Assembly (NCBI GenBank): GCA_013350335.1
Contig: CM023542.1
Location: forward strand, 7,364,025-7,428,024
Origin: Chimonanthus salicifolius
Taxonomy: Eukaryota > Streptophyta > Magnoliopsida > Laurales > Calycanthaceae
Length of the DNA stretch: 64,000 nt
Direction of reading: 5' to 3'
Shown: positions 11,625-23,800 of the stretch, piece after piece
Layout: the number at the start of each line of letters is the position of its first letter
Numbering within the stretch: the stretch's first letter is position 1
Program-made: the position numbers and the translations under genes
Notes under the pieces: generated by a model
What the model was told of the DNA's origin: nothing
The model's database searches: none
What the model saw: only the letters and a program-made list of their open reading frames with translations

Positions 11625-12248
11625 TGTGAAACCCCTGCCAAAAGAAAACAGCAGCACCTGGACCGATGTGGGAGAGTCCCACATCGGTAGTGGAGAGAAA
11701 AAAATGGAGGTTTATTTGAGGCCAGCCCCTCTTAACTCATGTGACGCATTTTGGGCCAGGCCATGTGGGCTTGGGCCCAAGAGCAAATCCGTGCGGGCTC
11801 ACTTGTGTGTGAGGCCCAGAGCGGACAGTATCACACTGAGTTGGACCCTAAGCCCTGTATTCGGGTCGGGTCGTTACAATTGGTATCAGAGCCGAGTTCA
11901 ACACTCGGACTGTGTGGGCTTTTCCTCCTTCCTTAGTGTTGTTGAGCTGGGCCGAGTCGAGCCGAGGGCGGCTCTAGGCCTTAGGGGGGGTGATTGTGAA
12001 ACCCCTGCCAAAAGAAAATAGCAGCACCTGGACCGATGTGGGAGAGTTCCACATCGGTAGTGGAGAGAAAAAAATGGAGGTTTATTTGAGGCCAGCCTCT
12101 CTTAACTCATGTGACGCGTTTTGGGTCAGGCCATGTGGGCTTGGGCCCAAGGGCAAATCCGTGCGGGCTCGCTTGTGTGTGAGGCCCAGAGCGGACAGTA
12201 TCACACTGAGTTGGACCCTAAGCCCTATATTCAGGTCGGGTCGTTACA
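11625..12248 (+). mobile_element. TRIM retrotransposon, complete, 624 bp
   Basis: Two 254-bp LTRs (11625-11878 and 11995-12248) begin TGTGAAACCCC and end GGTCGTTACA. A primer-binding site TGGTATCAGAGCC (11881-11893, complementary to initiator tRNA-Met) lies 2 bp after the first LTR, and a polypurine tract TTAGGGGGGG (11981-11990) lies before the second. The 5-bp target duplication AGAAA flanks it (11620-11624, 12249-12253). I count nine differences between the LTRs, all transitions. There is no coding capacity, so it is non-autonomous. Confidence 0.92.
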
Positions 12249-12326
12249 AGAAAACCATGGAAGATATAAATGATTTCAAGTGGCCTCAAAAATGATGGAA
12301 GTATGACATTTTTAAGAAATCATGAA

Positions 12327-13175
12327 CCATAGGGTTCGGCCATGCAATGTGGCCGAACCCCATGGTTAGTGATTGTGAATTTTAGGGTTTTAAAGAATGG
12401 AAGACATAGAAGGTAACTTGGGGATTTTTAATGGAATTTTAAGTTTTTATTTAAGCATGGAGGACATGGATTTTAAATAGATGAATGGGCCATAGGGTTC
12501 GGCCATGTAGCATGGCCGAACCCCATGGTAAATGAGTGATGATTTTATTAAGGTTTTAAGGTTTAAAATTGTGGAGAATGGTTAATGACATTAAGGTTTT
12601 TAAATGATTAAATATGGTTAAATTTTAAAAAAAAGGGGTCTTTGTGATGAAATCTATGGAAGAAGTAAATGGTTTACATGGCCTTGAAAGGCATAGATGG
12701 GAATGAGCCATGAACCATGGGTTCGGCCATGGTGAATGGCTGAACCCTAAAGTGTGACTTAGTGATTTTGATGAAGGTAAAAAGAATGGAAAATTATGGA
12801 GAGAGATGATAAATTTAAATGGATGATCTAAATTCATTTGAGGAAAGATTAAATAAGGTAAGATGGACCCAAGAAAATGGGAAATAGACATCATGGGTTC
12901 GGCCATGGTGTATAGTTGAACCCATGACCCCTTTTTGTGGGCCACATTTTGGGCCAAATATGGAATGATATATGGGATTAAATGTTTTTCAAAATTAATT
13001 AAATAGGTGGCTGATTTTAGGTACATGATGTCATGGTTAGGGAATCACAAATGGGCCCAAGCTTATGGGTCAAATATGAATTTAAAATGTGCATGGAAGA
13101 GGAGTGGCAAAACCGTAATGTGTAGCCACCTTGAAGAACCATGGGTTTGACCATGGTACATGGCCGAACCCTATG
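12327..13175 (+). repeat. Hairpin array, copy A of the long LTR
   Basis: Imperfect inverted repeats with the core GGTTCGGCCA...TGGCCGAACC occur at 12327-12365, 12490-12528, 12716-12748, 12892-12926 and 13139-13175, plus a half-copy at about 11489-11507. Spacing is 163-247 bp. The later copies have decayed arms. Confidence 0.85.
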
Positions 13176-13756
13176 TGGTTGGACATGAAAATGGATATAT
13201 TATGAATGAGTAAAAGAAACCGATAGTTGCTGCGTTTTAGGCTCCCAAATTGGAATATTTAAAATGGGCAAAATGGGAATTATGCATATGGTTAAGCCAA
13301 TGGGAAATGTGGATAAGTTAGGGGCTGATTTTGATAAACCTGTAACGTAATTAGGAATCTAAGGTTGTAATCAGTTAGGGATTTAATCATGAAATAAAAT
13401 ACGGACTAATTCGGTAAATGTGGAATAAGGTATCGAGACGTCGCAAAACGGTGCGCGATCGGCGACGGGTTTATCGAACGGAAACGTAACGGGAAGCTAA
13501 GCGGTATTCGGTAGGATTCCTACCTCTTTGTAAGCCGTGGATATGTGATGGTTATTTTAATCTATTTTGATAATTATGTGATTTGTATTATGATGGGTTT
13601 TTGATTTATGAATTATATATTCATACGATGGTTTATATTTTTAATGTTATGCATTATATGGCTATGTATGATATATTAAGTTTATGAGATATATATGTAT
13701 ATTACATAGCATAATGCACTTACATCTCATGCATGGCATGGGCGGGAAAATAATGA

Positions 13757-13935
13757 AACCGGAGTCCATGCTCCGTCGGGGCGACCGAGAAGCAAATATG
13801 GGGATAGTCTGAGGGGCTATAACCGGAGTCCATGCTCCGTCGGGGCGACCGAGAATCAGACATGGGGATAGCTCTTATGCTATAACCGGAGTCCATGCTC
13901 CGTCGGGGCGACCGAGAAGCAAACATGGGGACACC
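13757..13935 (+). repeat. Tandem repeat, three units of about 60 bp
   Basis: Three units of ACCGGAGTCCATGCTCCGTC followed by GGGGCGACCGAGA and a variable tail containing ATGGGGA. Each has a short stem GGAGTCCATGCTCC. The LTR copy at 50579-54601 holds two related units at about 51250-51370 in inverse orientation. Confidence 0.85.
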
Positions 13936-14636
13936 TTGACGAGACTTTGCCGTCAAGGGGGATACGATCTTTTGTGATGATACGGTGGATGGGTGGGACA
14001 CATGACATAGGCACCCATGGCATGGCATTCATCATATGTTTATTATATTATTGTCGGTATGCATGTTATCACTAACCCATGTGCTAGCCCTACTCGAAGT
14101 CCTACTGGGCGCGTTGACTAACGCCCTACTTCTACCCTAGCTGATGACGCAGGAGATGGCGAAAACGGTGGACACGCCGGGAGTCAAGCTTAGGAGCTTG
14201 GGAAGCGGATATCTAGTTTTATTTCAGTTTCATTTTGGAGATGTAATTTAAAGTAGCTTAGCTCGTCGGACTGTATAATTTATATTTCTTGCTATGGTTT
14301 GGACTGCATTATGGACAATATCGTTTTGAGGCATAAATGTGAACATAGGGGTATTTTGGTAATTTAATGTTGTATCTTCCCTTCTATCTAAAAACCAGTA
14401 GGATAGTCTCTATTATAACGTTCCGTACGTAATTATATTCCACGAGCTTACTTCCTACGCATGAACCATTCCCGTGGACTTAGTTCCGCGCACGCGTGGG
14501 GTTGGTCAGTTAAGGGTCGGGCTTTAGAAGCTCGGACTTAACTCTTGTCGTGACGTCCACACCCTTTGTCACTCTTCATTTCAAAAAAAAAAAAAATATA
14601 GACTCTGATTTCGGTGAAAAAGGGGCGGACGTTACA

Positions 14637-15109
14637 ATATTTGAATTAAAAGATTTCATAGCTTTATAATAAATTTTATACATTATTCCAATGTTTTCAC
14701 TACCTTGTGTTTTAACAACTAGTTCTACAGTTTTATGTATGTTATGACTTGTTAAGGGAACTGTTATATCTGGAATACAATTATAGAAAATTGGACCTTC
14801 AGCAAAATTAGAAGAGACTAAACCATACAAAGCAGCTTCAAAATTGTTGTGTCTTGCATCCCTCAGAAAAGATAAATAAGGAATGTTTAAGTCTTTTCTA
14901 GTTAATGGTTTTATAGCAATTTGAATTAATCCAATATGCAAATAATTATATCTCAATTTTAAATGTTCAAATTTTTCTTTATCATCCAAGAGAAAAAGGA
15001 AAGCTTCATCTTGAGAAGAGAAAGTTTTTTCAACAGTTTGAATCATAAAATCAGAAGTATCTTCGAATGAACCGATATAAATTTGTTCAGCAGGAATTTT
15101 AGGAATAGT
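14637..15109 (-). pseudogene. Caulimovirid movement protein relic
   Basis: The minus strand is open from 15109, just after a TAG, to the LTR edge at 14636. It carries the movement-protein signature RDARHNNFEAALYG, like the conserved 30K-superfamily block of caulimovirids, and a downstream IPDITVPLTSHN segment. The frame runs into LTR sequence at its end, so the C-terminal half is lost. The region 15110-15380 looks like the N-terminal part with stop codons. The orientation is opposite to the RT fragment at 9265-10345. Confidence 0.8.
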
Positions 15110-15384
15110 CTATCTTTCTAAAGATTGTTCAACATCTTTAAAATTTATTTATTCAGAATTTTTTAAGTCCATTGTTACTAATTGAGTAGGTACAAGTGTT
15201 CTAGGTTCAGGATTAAAAGCAGTATTGAACGAAAACCTATATATTCTAGATAGGCAAACTATCTTTAGCAGTTCTATATGTTGCAGAAGTAGAAGTAGAA
15301 GCATTATCAAATTTATTTTCCTTTTTTCTTAATTCTTTTAAAATCTTTTTAATTGCTTTCTTCATTATTTCTTGTACAAAAATG

Positions 15385-15800
15385 CAAATTATTCAATGAC
15401 AGAAGCACAAAGTGCAATAATCCAACACCAAAGGCTCAAGGCCAAGATTCCAACACCAAAATTAGTCCACACAAATGCCTAACACGGCAATAATTTGGAC
15501 AAACGGCGGATAATGGTTGGCATAATCACGACGAGATATATTATGCAAAATACTTGCTCAGATTGCAAATTTTGAACAGTACTTTAACGGAGATAGAAAT
15601 TAAAGCAGTTTTATCAGACTAAAGAAAGAGGACTTTATTTAGGGGTTTAAAATATATTACAAGTCGAGGGACTCCTCGTTCTTGCTCAACAACATTATTT
15701 ACATAGAACACAGTACAACTCTAGGGAGAGTTACTTTCTCTAATTAAGTTTTTGCTTTTTAAATACATTATTTTTTTTTTTACACATTGTTTGTTGTTCA
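15385..15800 (-). other. Caulimovirid intergenic region (leader) copy
   Basis: Non-coding DNA between the capsid fragment and the movement-protein relic. The part 15640-15740 matches 9137-9264 in inverted orientation and includes a minus-strand AATAAA. By position before the movement protein it should be the viral leader and promoter region. I could not find an unambiguous tRNA-Met primer site. Confidence 0.6.
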
Positions 15801-15822
15801 GGAGATATTTGTGCAGCTCTAG

Positions 15823-16135
15823 CTTTTATTTATGTTAAATTGATCCATTAATTTGTTTATTAAATTATTTTTACTTTCTGATTCACTATGTTGATTAAAA
15901 TATTCAGATTCCTCATCACTTTCACTTGTTGATAGGTTTAATTCATTTAATTTTTCTAAAATAACTTTATGCCTTTTTTATAATTTCTATTTTTGTTTTT
16001 ATAACATTTATTAGCAAAATGACCTATTTTTCCACATTTATAACATTTATCAATTGAATTAGGCTATTTTTTACTTGATTCATGGTTTTTCATATTTTTA
16101 TATCTTTTATTTTGTTGGGGTCTTTTATAATCTTA
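15823..16135 (-). pseudogene. Caulimovirid capsid C-terminal fragment with CCHC zinc knuckle
   Basis: The minus strand encodes a basic segment (KRPQQNKRYKNMK), then a zinc knuckle CYKCGKIGHFANKC at 16045-16004 with the C-x2-C-x4-H-x4-C spacing, then an acidic Ser/Glu-rich region and a stop at about 15823. This order is typical of the capsid C-terminus of caulimovirids. A TAG six codons before the knuckle and the missing N-terminal part make it a fragment. Confidence 0.75.
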
Positions 16136-16139
16136 CCGT

Positions 16140-17356
16140 GTTAAGTCAACTCACACTGACTCACTTAAATTTTTCCAAGTTTTTAAACTAAAATGCCAAC
16201 ACCCTATTGCTGCATGCCAAAAAAGGGAAATTTTCCTCATCACTCCGACCTGTTCCTGCCCCCCTTTTTTTTCATTTCTTTACTTCTGTTAAGTTAAAAC
16301 TTTAAAAAAAAAAAAACTGCTCCTGTATCAGACTCAACAGGGATGCATTCAACTCGTATGAACTCTAAGAAGACAGAATTAATTAAAATGGTTAAATATC
16401 ATCTTGATCAAATCAATTACAGTTTTCTTATATAAATATCAGACCTCTTAAATTCAAGAATAGATATCAATTTTGATAAGCATCAAATTAAATCCAACAT
16501 TACACAGGAGGAAACAAGAAGTAAAGGATTTGGCATCACCAGAAATTACACCTGAACATTACACAGGAGGAAACAAGAAGTAAAGGATTTGGCATCACCA
16601 GAAATGGCACCCAGGTGTAAATATTCTTCAAGCTTGGCCAGGAATAAATATTTATGATTATGCCCCATTTTTTAAGAAATATTCTGGAATGAAATTTCAG
16701 AAAACTAAATGCACATGTTCGATACATGATTTGAATTCTCTGTATAAGGCTCTACCGTACCAGGCATTGACTGCAATTGTTACAGTATATAAGCAGCCAA
16801 ATAGCTGCAGTCAAGACTCAAGACAATGCTCTTTTCAGTTTACAATTCGAGATATACATGTTTCTTTCCCATCTCAAACCTCCCAGATGATTTGGAAAGG
16901 CATTCCACCAACAGAAAGTAGACAAACAAGGCTTCATTCATGTCATTATTGAGGAAAATTCAAGTGATCGTCGATGCTGAATATCCATTGTTCAAATGGA
17001 TGCAAGATTTGGTAAAAAGCTACAACAAAATTACACCATGTAAATGAAGCATCATGCAAAATGTGGCAGAGCATTAGAGAACCAGGTATTAACATTAAGT
17101 CACTTCTACAACAATAAAAAGGATTTATAGCAGAAATGACATGGTGGTTACATGGGGATTGAGGGGAATCAAACAGCAAAAAAGCCAATGTGAACCTCAG
17201 TTTTACTCCATTTTGGTAAGCCACTGGTAAAGGCATTTACCAGTCACCTGTGTTTGATGAGATTACGTTCTGTATTGCCCCAAATGCAGCCTCAGGAATT
17301 CAGCTCAACTACTGGACACACTAAAAGTACTCAACCTGCCATGCAGTAGTACTGCA
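16140..17356. other. 3' flank of the NERD1-like gene
   Basis: Probable 3' UTR and intergenic DNA between the gene and the viral relic. Apart from the 59-bp-period duplication I see no feature. A poly(A) signal on the minus strand could not be fixed with confidence. Confidence 0.45.
16497..16605. repeat. Tandem duplication, 50-bp unit at 59-bp period
   Basis: The 50 bases at 16497-16546 are repeated at 16556-16605. The two copies look identical. It lies 0.75 kb beyond the stop codon of the NERD1-like gene, possibly in or just past its 3' UTR. Confidence 0.9.
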
Positions 17357-17848
17357 CTATTGCAGTAGGGGACTCCTATAACCAGTGGATGCTCGCGGTT
17401 TCGCCTTAATGGAACTAAGGTGCTGGGTGATGAGTATGAATCCCATCAGGACTATAAGGCAACCCACTAACGTGCTAAAGAAAAGGGCACCTGGCTGCCT
17501 CTTCTGTACAAACCCATATACTCCACTTGAGGTCACTAGAATAATATCAGTAAGTCCATCGCTGGAGAAGTCAACTGGGATCAGAGCATGTGTGGGAGGT
17601 GCAGGCAAATCAAATGAAGCTAACTGGCTGCCGCCAGGAGATAATACTACAGCTTCTTGATCTCCACCTGCAAGGATCATCTCTAGCTTGTCATGCACAT
17701 GTAAGGAAAATACCCTAAGAGTGGGCACCACTCTTGCTTCCATCATCCCTGATGGAGAAGGAAGATTTGACCATGTTGCACCAGTCAAGAGCTGCCATCT
17801 CCAAATAGCATCATGTCCATGCATAAGGCCTGGTGAATAGGAAGTGAC
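17357..17848 (-). CDS. NERD1: Exon 13 of the NERD1-like gene (transmembrane end, stop)
   Basis: Residues 539-701 and a TAG stop. It contains WSNLPSPSG, ILAGGDQEAVVLSPGGS, the third FG-GAP-like loop VDFSSDGLTDIILVTS and the transmembrane helix around LVGCLIVLMGFILIT. The acceptor is TATCAG. Confidence 0.94.
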   Translation of the reverse strand, partial: VTSYSPGLMHGHDAIWRWQLLTGATWSNLPSPSGMMEARVVPTLRVFSLHVHDKLEMILAGGDQEAVVLSPGGSQLASFDLPAPPTHALIPVDFSSDGLTDIILVTSSGVYGFVQKRQPGALFFSTLVGCLIVLMGFILITQHLSSIKAKPRASTGYRSPLLQ

Positions 17849-20800
17849 CTGATAAAACAGAATCCAAAGTATAATACTTCCAATTAAAGGTAAGTTGCCA
17901 AGGCAATTCAAACCATCAATAGTTTATTCACTTCCAAGCTTAATTAGAACCAGTGATTGATCGGGCTTTACCTCACCCCGGTTTGTTAAGAACACAACAT
18001 CACCATGGCTCCCTTTCCGATGCTTGTGACCATCACTTCTTTGGATAAGGACCGGTGTTGCTACTTCAAGGGAACTTACATCAGTCCGACCAAAGCTTCT
18101 GGCAAATTCCCCATGCTGAAACAAGTTGAAAGGAGAATGGTGGCATATAGAAGCGTTGAAGAGTTGCTCCCGTACCGGTACACCAGATGTTGCAATTGCC
18201 CAACAGGCCCTAAGAACTTCCATAGACCCACTCACTACAGACTGTTCGGCTCCATGTCCCCCAACAACCTATAAAACAAGAGAGTTTTGTCACCATCAAT
18301 TCCTTCCAGATCCAGTTTATCGCTTTTAATTTCATGAGGTGGCTGCACAATTGGAATTGTACAAGTTCGTTCCTGAATCAGGAAATGAATCTCAAAGTGA
18401 ACTTCTAACAACAAAAATAAAGCTTTAAAAGTAGGAGGCAATTTAGAAACAAATACACCAATATGCAGATTCCCGTCAGATGGACACTCGGAAGCACTTC
18501 AAACTTTCTATGCTCGAGAACGCCTACTTTTTCTAAAGATCATTAGACAACAAATTACACCATCACCTTTTCTCTAAGGCTAAAACATCTAGGAATTTGG
18601 TTTGCACCTTACAATCTAGAAGCTAGCATAATTCATATTATAGCTCTGTTGGAAAACAAGCAGCAAATCAATATGCAGGCAGCAGAATTTTATCTAATGA
18701 ACAATTGGAGAGATCTACCTTATTACAATTTAAAAAAAAAAAAAAAAAAACTCAAGCATCAATTGCATCTGTTATTTGTATGATTTACTTTTAAATGATA
18801 GTTGATAACAGACTATCTTATTTTTAATCAGCATCATCATTATTAAAGGCACTAATCTCATCTATCTAGGGCCGGCTTTTATATTCTCCTTCATTCTATC
18901 GTTAAAAGATGATACACTCAGTTACCCTTTCAATTTTTCACACGGGGGCTATTTCAAGTCACCTACAATTGTGACTAAGGCTGCATCTGGATTGGGGGTA
19001 ATGGGGGGTAACCCCTCATTACCCTTGTCTGGTAACTAAGGAGTAGGGGTAAAAAATCAACTTTTTACCCCTCCCCTCCCACTTTTGAAAACCCTTTCCA
19101 AGCAAGGGGTATTCATAATACTCAGGGTAACCCCTAGTCAAGGCCCCAGTAAAATTTACCCCTCATCCAAATGCAGCCTAAGAGTGACAGGAAAACTTTA
19201 GAAAGCAAATATAAAATTCAATTAGGTGGTCGTTGTTCCTGGAGCGTGCATCTAAAGGGCAAAACTAGAGGGGCTGAAAGAGGCCATGCTCCCCTCTATC
19301 CCTCATACTCCCCCTCTCAAAACGAAAATTGATCACTAATCTGTATTGATAATATTGATAATATAATCATATTTTTATCAGTATCTAAACTTAATGAAAT
19401 TTGAAGATATATAGACAATTTACATAACATCCAAAAAATAAATTGGCTGTGCCTGTTTATAGGTGTATATGGGTGGGATGGTGATGATGATGCTTGTTTG
19501 TAGGTGTTTATGCTGCCACTGGGCTTGAGCTCCTCTCGTTTCCCATGAAGGAAGAATTTAACTGTCATATATCTCTGATAATAAAAATGTTTACCAAAAC
19601 AGAATTGCCAAATTTCAAATCATTTGGTGATAAAATCTTCAGAAACGTATGGTGTTTGGAAGACTAAACTAACGACATACCATTCATTCAATAGAAATAA
19701 AAACTTGGGAACAGAATTCACTCATCAAAATGTCAAACGAGCCGTGACTTTTCTGAACAGTCAGACAAACTTGTAGATCTAGTTGGCCACTGTATACTTT
19801 TATTTCCTACCATATGTAAAGATAAAGGAAAAAATTTCGAAGGCAAGATAATAATAGTCATGTGAAGAATTTTGCACACCTGAACGTGGTCTAAAACCCC
19901 ATCTCCATTAATGTCAGCATGCAGACCTCCTTCTTGAAGATGAAGCTGACAATGCATACAAAATGTGAAAATTCCCATCACTAACCAAAATGTTGCACAA
20001 CACAAGATACGAAGTGCTATGGTGAACACTACAAAACAAAACCAATAGCTGCAGATGTACTAAGATCACATATCTATAGTGAGAACAGATGTTAGGAGGA
20101 AACACTAACATCAGAACTATGAATAATTAGACAAAATAACAGTAATAGTTTATTAACATAAAAAATAAGCAATGAGACAGAAATGAAAGCAAAACTCAAG
20201 ATTTCCATGAAAAAAAAAATCCTGTTATAAAAGAACTGGTTTACAATTTCAATAAATCAAGAAAGATTAACAAGGAAGCAGCAAAATAAACTAAGTTCTT
20301 TTTTTTTTTTTGTGGGAACAGATCAATATGTTATCCATCCGAGCCAAAAATAATTTAAACCAAGAGAGCAGAGGAAAATAGCCCATCCAACACACACAAA
20401 CCAACCCCCCCACCCCACCCACCCACCCACCACCCCGCGAACCCCTCTCCCTCCTTTTCCCATCGTCTTTCAAAATGCACTGAAAAATGATAACCCTGAT
20501 ATCCTTTATAGCAGGCTTGTGAAATTCTACTCGAGATTTAGCACGTTCTGCCATCTGAAGCAATTCAGAACAGTCATTCAAAGTTCAATCATACATCTCC
20601 ACCCATAGGTGAGAATAATATACGCAACATAGATAATTTCCACAACACAAATAGACAACTTATCTCTAGCCAGACAATTAAACTCTACAGATAAAGCTCA
20701 CATGACAATAAATCTTCAATTAATAAGAATCAATTAAAATATTTACTAAATAGTCTTCCAAGTTCCTATATATTGATAGGGTAAGACTTAATGAAATGAT

Positions 20801-23800
20801 TATGACAAGAAGGGATCTTGCCAAGTGAAAAGTTAATACAAGAGAGTCTTATAGGAATCTAATCCTGCCCACCCACCCCCCCCCCCCCCCCCCCCCTCTT
20901 TTTCATTTTTAAACCCTCAATTGTCATTTTGAAATAGGATTACCCAGCTCAATGGATCACATTTTACATGAGGAGGTCAACCCATATGATAAACGGCTGT
21001 GGTTCAAAGTCACGGAGCCAGATAGACAGATCCGCTAGACATGATCCTAACTCAACCATTGCTAGGTCTAATTAAAGATGAAAACAAAAAGCTACAAGTA
21101 AAAGAGAAAGGAAACAAGCATATGCGGGACATGTATTTCAAAATGCCATAAGTTCAGAAACGTGATTTAAGTTAATTAGCAAACAAAAGCAAATGAAGAG
21201 ATGAATAACAAAATGTCTATAACAGAAGTGAATTTAGCATTAGCAAAAATAAGAAGAACAAGCACTGGATCCAGATGGAATGACAATAGAAGCTATGATT
21301 GCAAAAGGAATACCTAGAGAATGGCAAACTAGAAACAAAATTACATTTTCATAATAACCAATTTGCATTTATGCAAAGTAGACCAACAACATAAGCCATT
21401 TTCATGTTGATACAGCTCAAGAAAAAGTTTAGAGGGGATAAAAGTTTCATGCACAGTTTTACTGAATAAGGGAAGACTTGAAATGGAGTAAATGTGATGG
21501 ATATCCATATTTTTAGATGGATGCATGGAGAAACTAGAAATTATGGGATTATGAATTAGTACACCTTTAATAGAAGGAAAGATCAAGGAATGCCATTTAA
21601 GATGGTTAGTGGGTAAATGTTTTTTTCTGAAACAATCAGAAAAGAAGATTATTAAAAGAAAGGAGTACAATCGATGGTGGTACAAGAGACCAACTATACC
21701 CAAAAGAAAGAAAGTTCCGAACTAAAAACCAACACCTATTCACCCACAATTACAATCCCAAAAAACTAAGTTCACTATAATAGAATGTGATAAAGGTTAG
21801 ATGCCTCCTAAAGTTAAGTGTACAAAACTGTATGCAGCCCCAGCTCAAAGAAACAAAGTGCTACAAGTAGAACGTGGAGACCACTGAGGACAATAATAGA
21901 TGCCGTGAGAATGGAATATATATATCACCAAAAAAATTAGTGTGCAATGTTTTTTTATGGGAATTGCTCAATGACATGAAATGAAATCTTATAAACAGAA
22001 CAATGTAGATATTATACCTTTTAAACTTTCAAAAGAAAAAACAACCTAAACCATGTATGCTTTACCTTACAAACAGTACGGCCAGATGCCAAATGGACAG
22101 CTTCTATTCCTTCTTTCTGGTGTGCCACAATCACATTTGGAACCCACCAAAGTTGAGTGTGGTTGGTTATTGTAGGAATGTAAGGATACCTCTGCACTCG
22201 TAGAAATAAACAGGTTGTAAAAATCATAAGACCAATCTGAGATAAACCACTTTTACATCATCAAACGTTGGCTAAGATCATGCAAAAAATTCTGTCCACA
22301 AGACAAGAAAGAATGGAGCATCATTGAATGTTTAATAATCGGACAATAGAATTCTATACCTTTTTGGATTTTGCAGATCCAGCATAATTTGCAGCTTTTC
22401 CAATCAGTTGCGGAATTTTTGCAGTTGAACCCTTTCCTGGAGCATGCTTTTCTTCAGGCACATGAGAAGGGTATGTATTACTTTTCCCAGGCGTTTTCTT
22501 CAATAATTTCCTCTTGTGCCTTCTAAAGTGTGCAAGCTTAAAACAAGTGTCTTCCCTCCTATCCTGATTGCAGAGTGCTTTGAGTTAACAAAATCCACAA
22601 TTGATAAAAGTGGGAAAGGGAATGCAAATTTGTTGAAATATTACCCAATGATGGGGCATCACTCCAAGAATTGATTCTCTGAATTCTCTGCACTCAAACT
22701 GCAATTAAATATGGTTCAGGAAATTTCCTTTCTTTTTTTCTTTTTTTTGAAGTCAACCCTAGGAAAATCCAAAACATAGATGTAGAACATCTTCTACTCA
22801 ACTTATAAATAGACATACCAAAGAAAATTAACAATTCTGCAAGTATAATGAACAGAAACTAATGGTTAGGATCATCTAATTAGTGGGATCTATGGGCAAA
22901 ACCCCCCCATGTGGGATCAATTATTTGGGACTTCAGATAGTTTACATAGATAACATAATATGCAATACCCGAGGTGGATGCATGCCCACATATAACCAAA
23001 TCATACTCTATATTTAAGAGGACAGTGCATCACACGCATGCAATCATAATCCATGCATGGATAGCAAATCATATAATCACATTGATCAGGCGCCTATTTC
23101 GCTTGTTGAAATTGGAATAATGGACTGCTGATGATTCATCATCTCAGCCCATCTGTTTCGAAGACCAAAATGTTGCTAGTTTTTAGTTGTATACTGACAC
23201 ACTTTGTACTGCAAGTTTAGCAGTACAATCAAATTTGTTGCAAAACAAATCAAAGCATTAATATCTTTGTTACGAGAACAAATAAGAAAAAGAAAAGAAG
23301 ACATTTAGACCATCATCAGACCTTTTTTTTAGCATCATAAACAAACAGAGAGTTGTGTCAACTATAGAAGCAAACCTCTCCAGGATGCCGAGTGTTCAAA
23401 GCATGGGCATCAAGCTTGTAGTTGTGTTGTGGAATCAACTGCGATGCATCTGAGGAATGTGTCTCACTATTCTACAACACCAGAGATAAAAAAAGCAGAA
23501 AAAAATAAATGTAAATAATATCAAAACATATTTCAGAAAATTGAAGGAATTATAATGCATCCTTTATAGATTCCTTTCACAGTGACTGATTTATACAGCC
23601 AATAAAAGATTACTGCACTTCATGAGTGACGAAGAAGGAAATTCATCTCAACGACTCATAATTCAATGATAACCTCAGTATTGATCAAAGTGTTGATTCA
23701 TGCACAGGTATTTGACGTTCACTAGCATGAATACATATTATGTGCATGGCCAAATTATTACTATCATTATCATCATCTGAAAATCACAATATAACTCGAA

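Larger units (their letters stand above)
11488..14636 (+). mobile_element. Truncated long LTR (copy A), carrying a TRIM
   Basis: Its right end, GACTCTGATTTCGGTGA...GGGGCGGACGTTACA, matches the reverse complement of the left end of the LTR at 50579-54601. Both share the CTACTGGGCGCGTTGA block (14101-14117), CCGGAGTCCATGCTCCGTCGGGG repeats and the hairpin array. The left terminus is missing: at about 11488 the sequence passes straight from viral ORF to an internal hairpin repeat. Without the 624-bp TRIM and its 5-bp duplication about 2.5 kb of LTR remains of an expected 4 kb. Confidence 0.75.

Noticed and set aside
11617..12295. ORFs of 134 and 101 codons with near-identical protein
   Set aside because: They are translations of the two TRIM LTRs, which are non-coding.
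13757..13935. CRISPR-like array
   Set aside because: Three adjacent plant LTR repeats without regular unique spacers or cas genes, in a plant nuclear context.
9265..16135. A functional integrated virus
   Set aside because: All recognised viral frames are broken or truncated, the two parts are inverted relative to each other and no protease was found.
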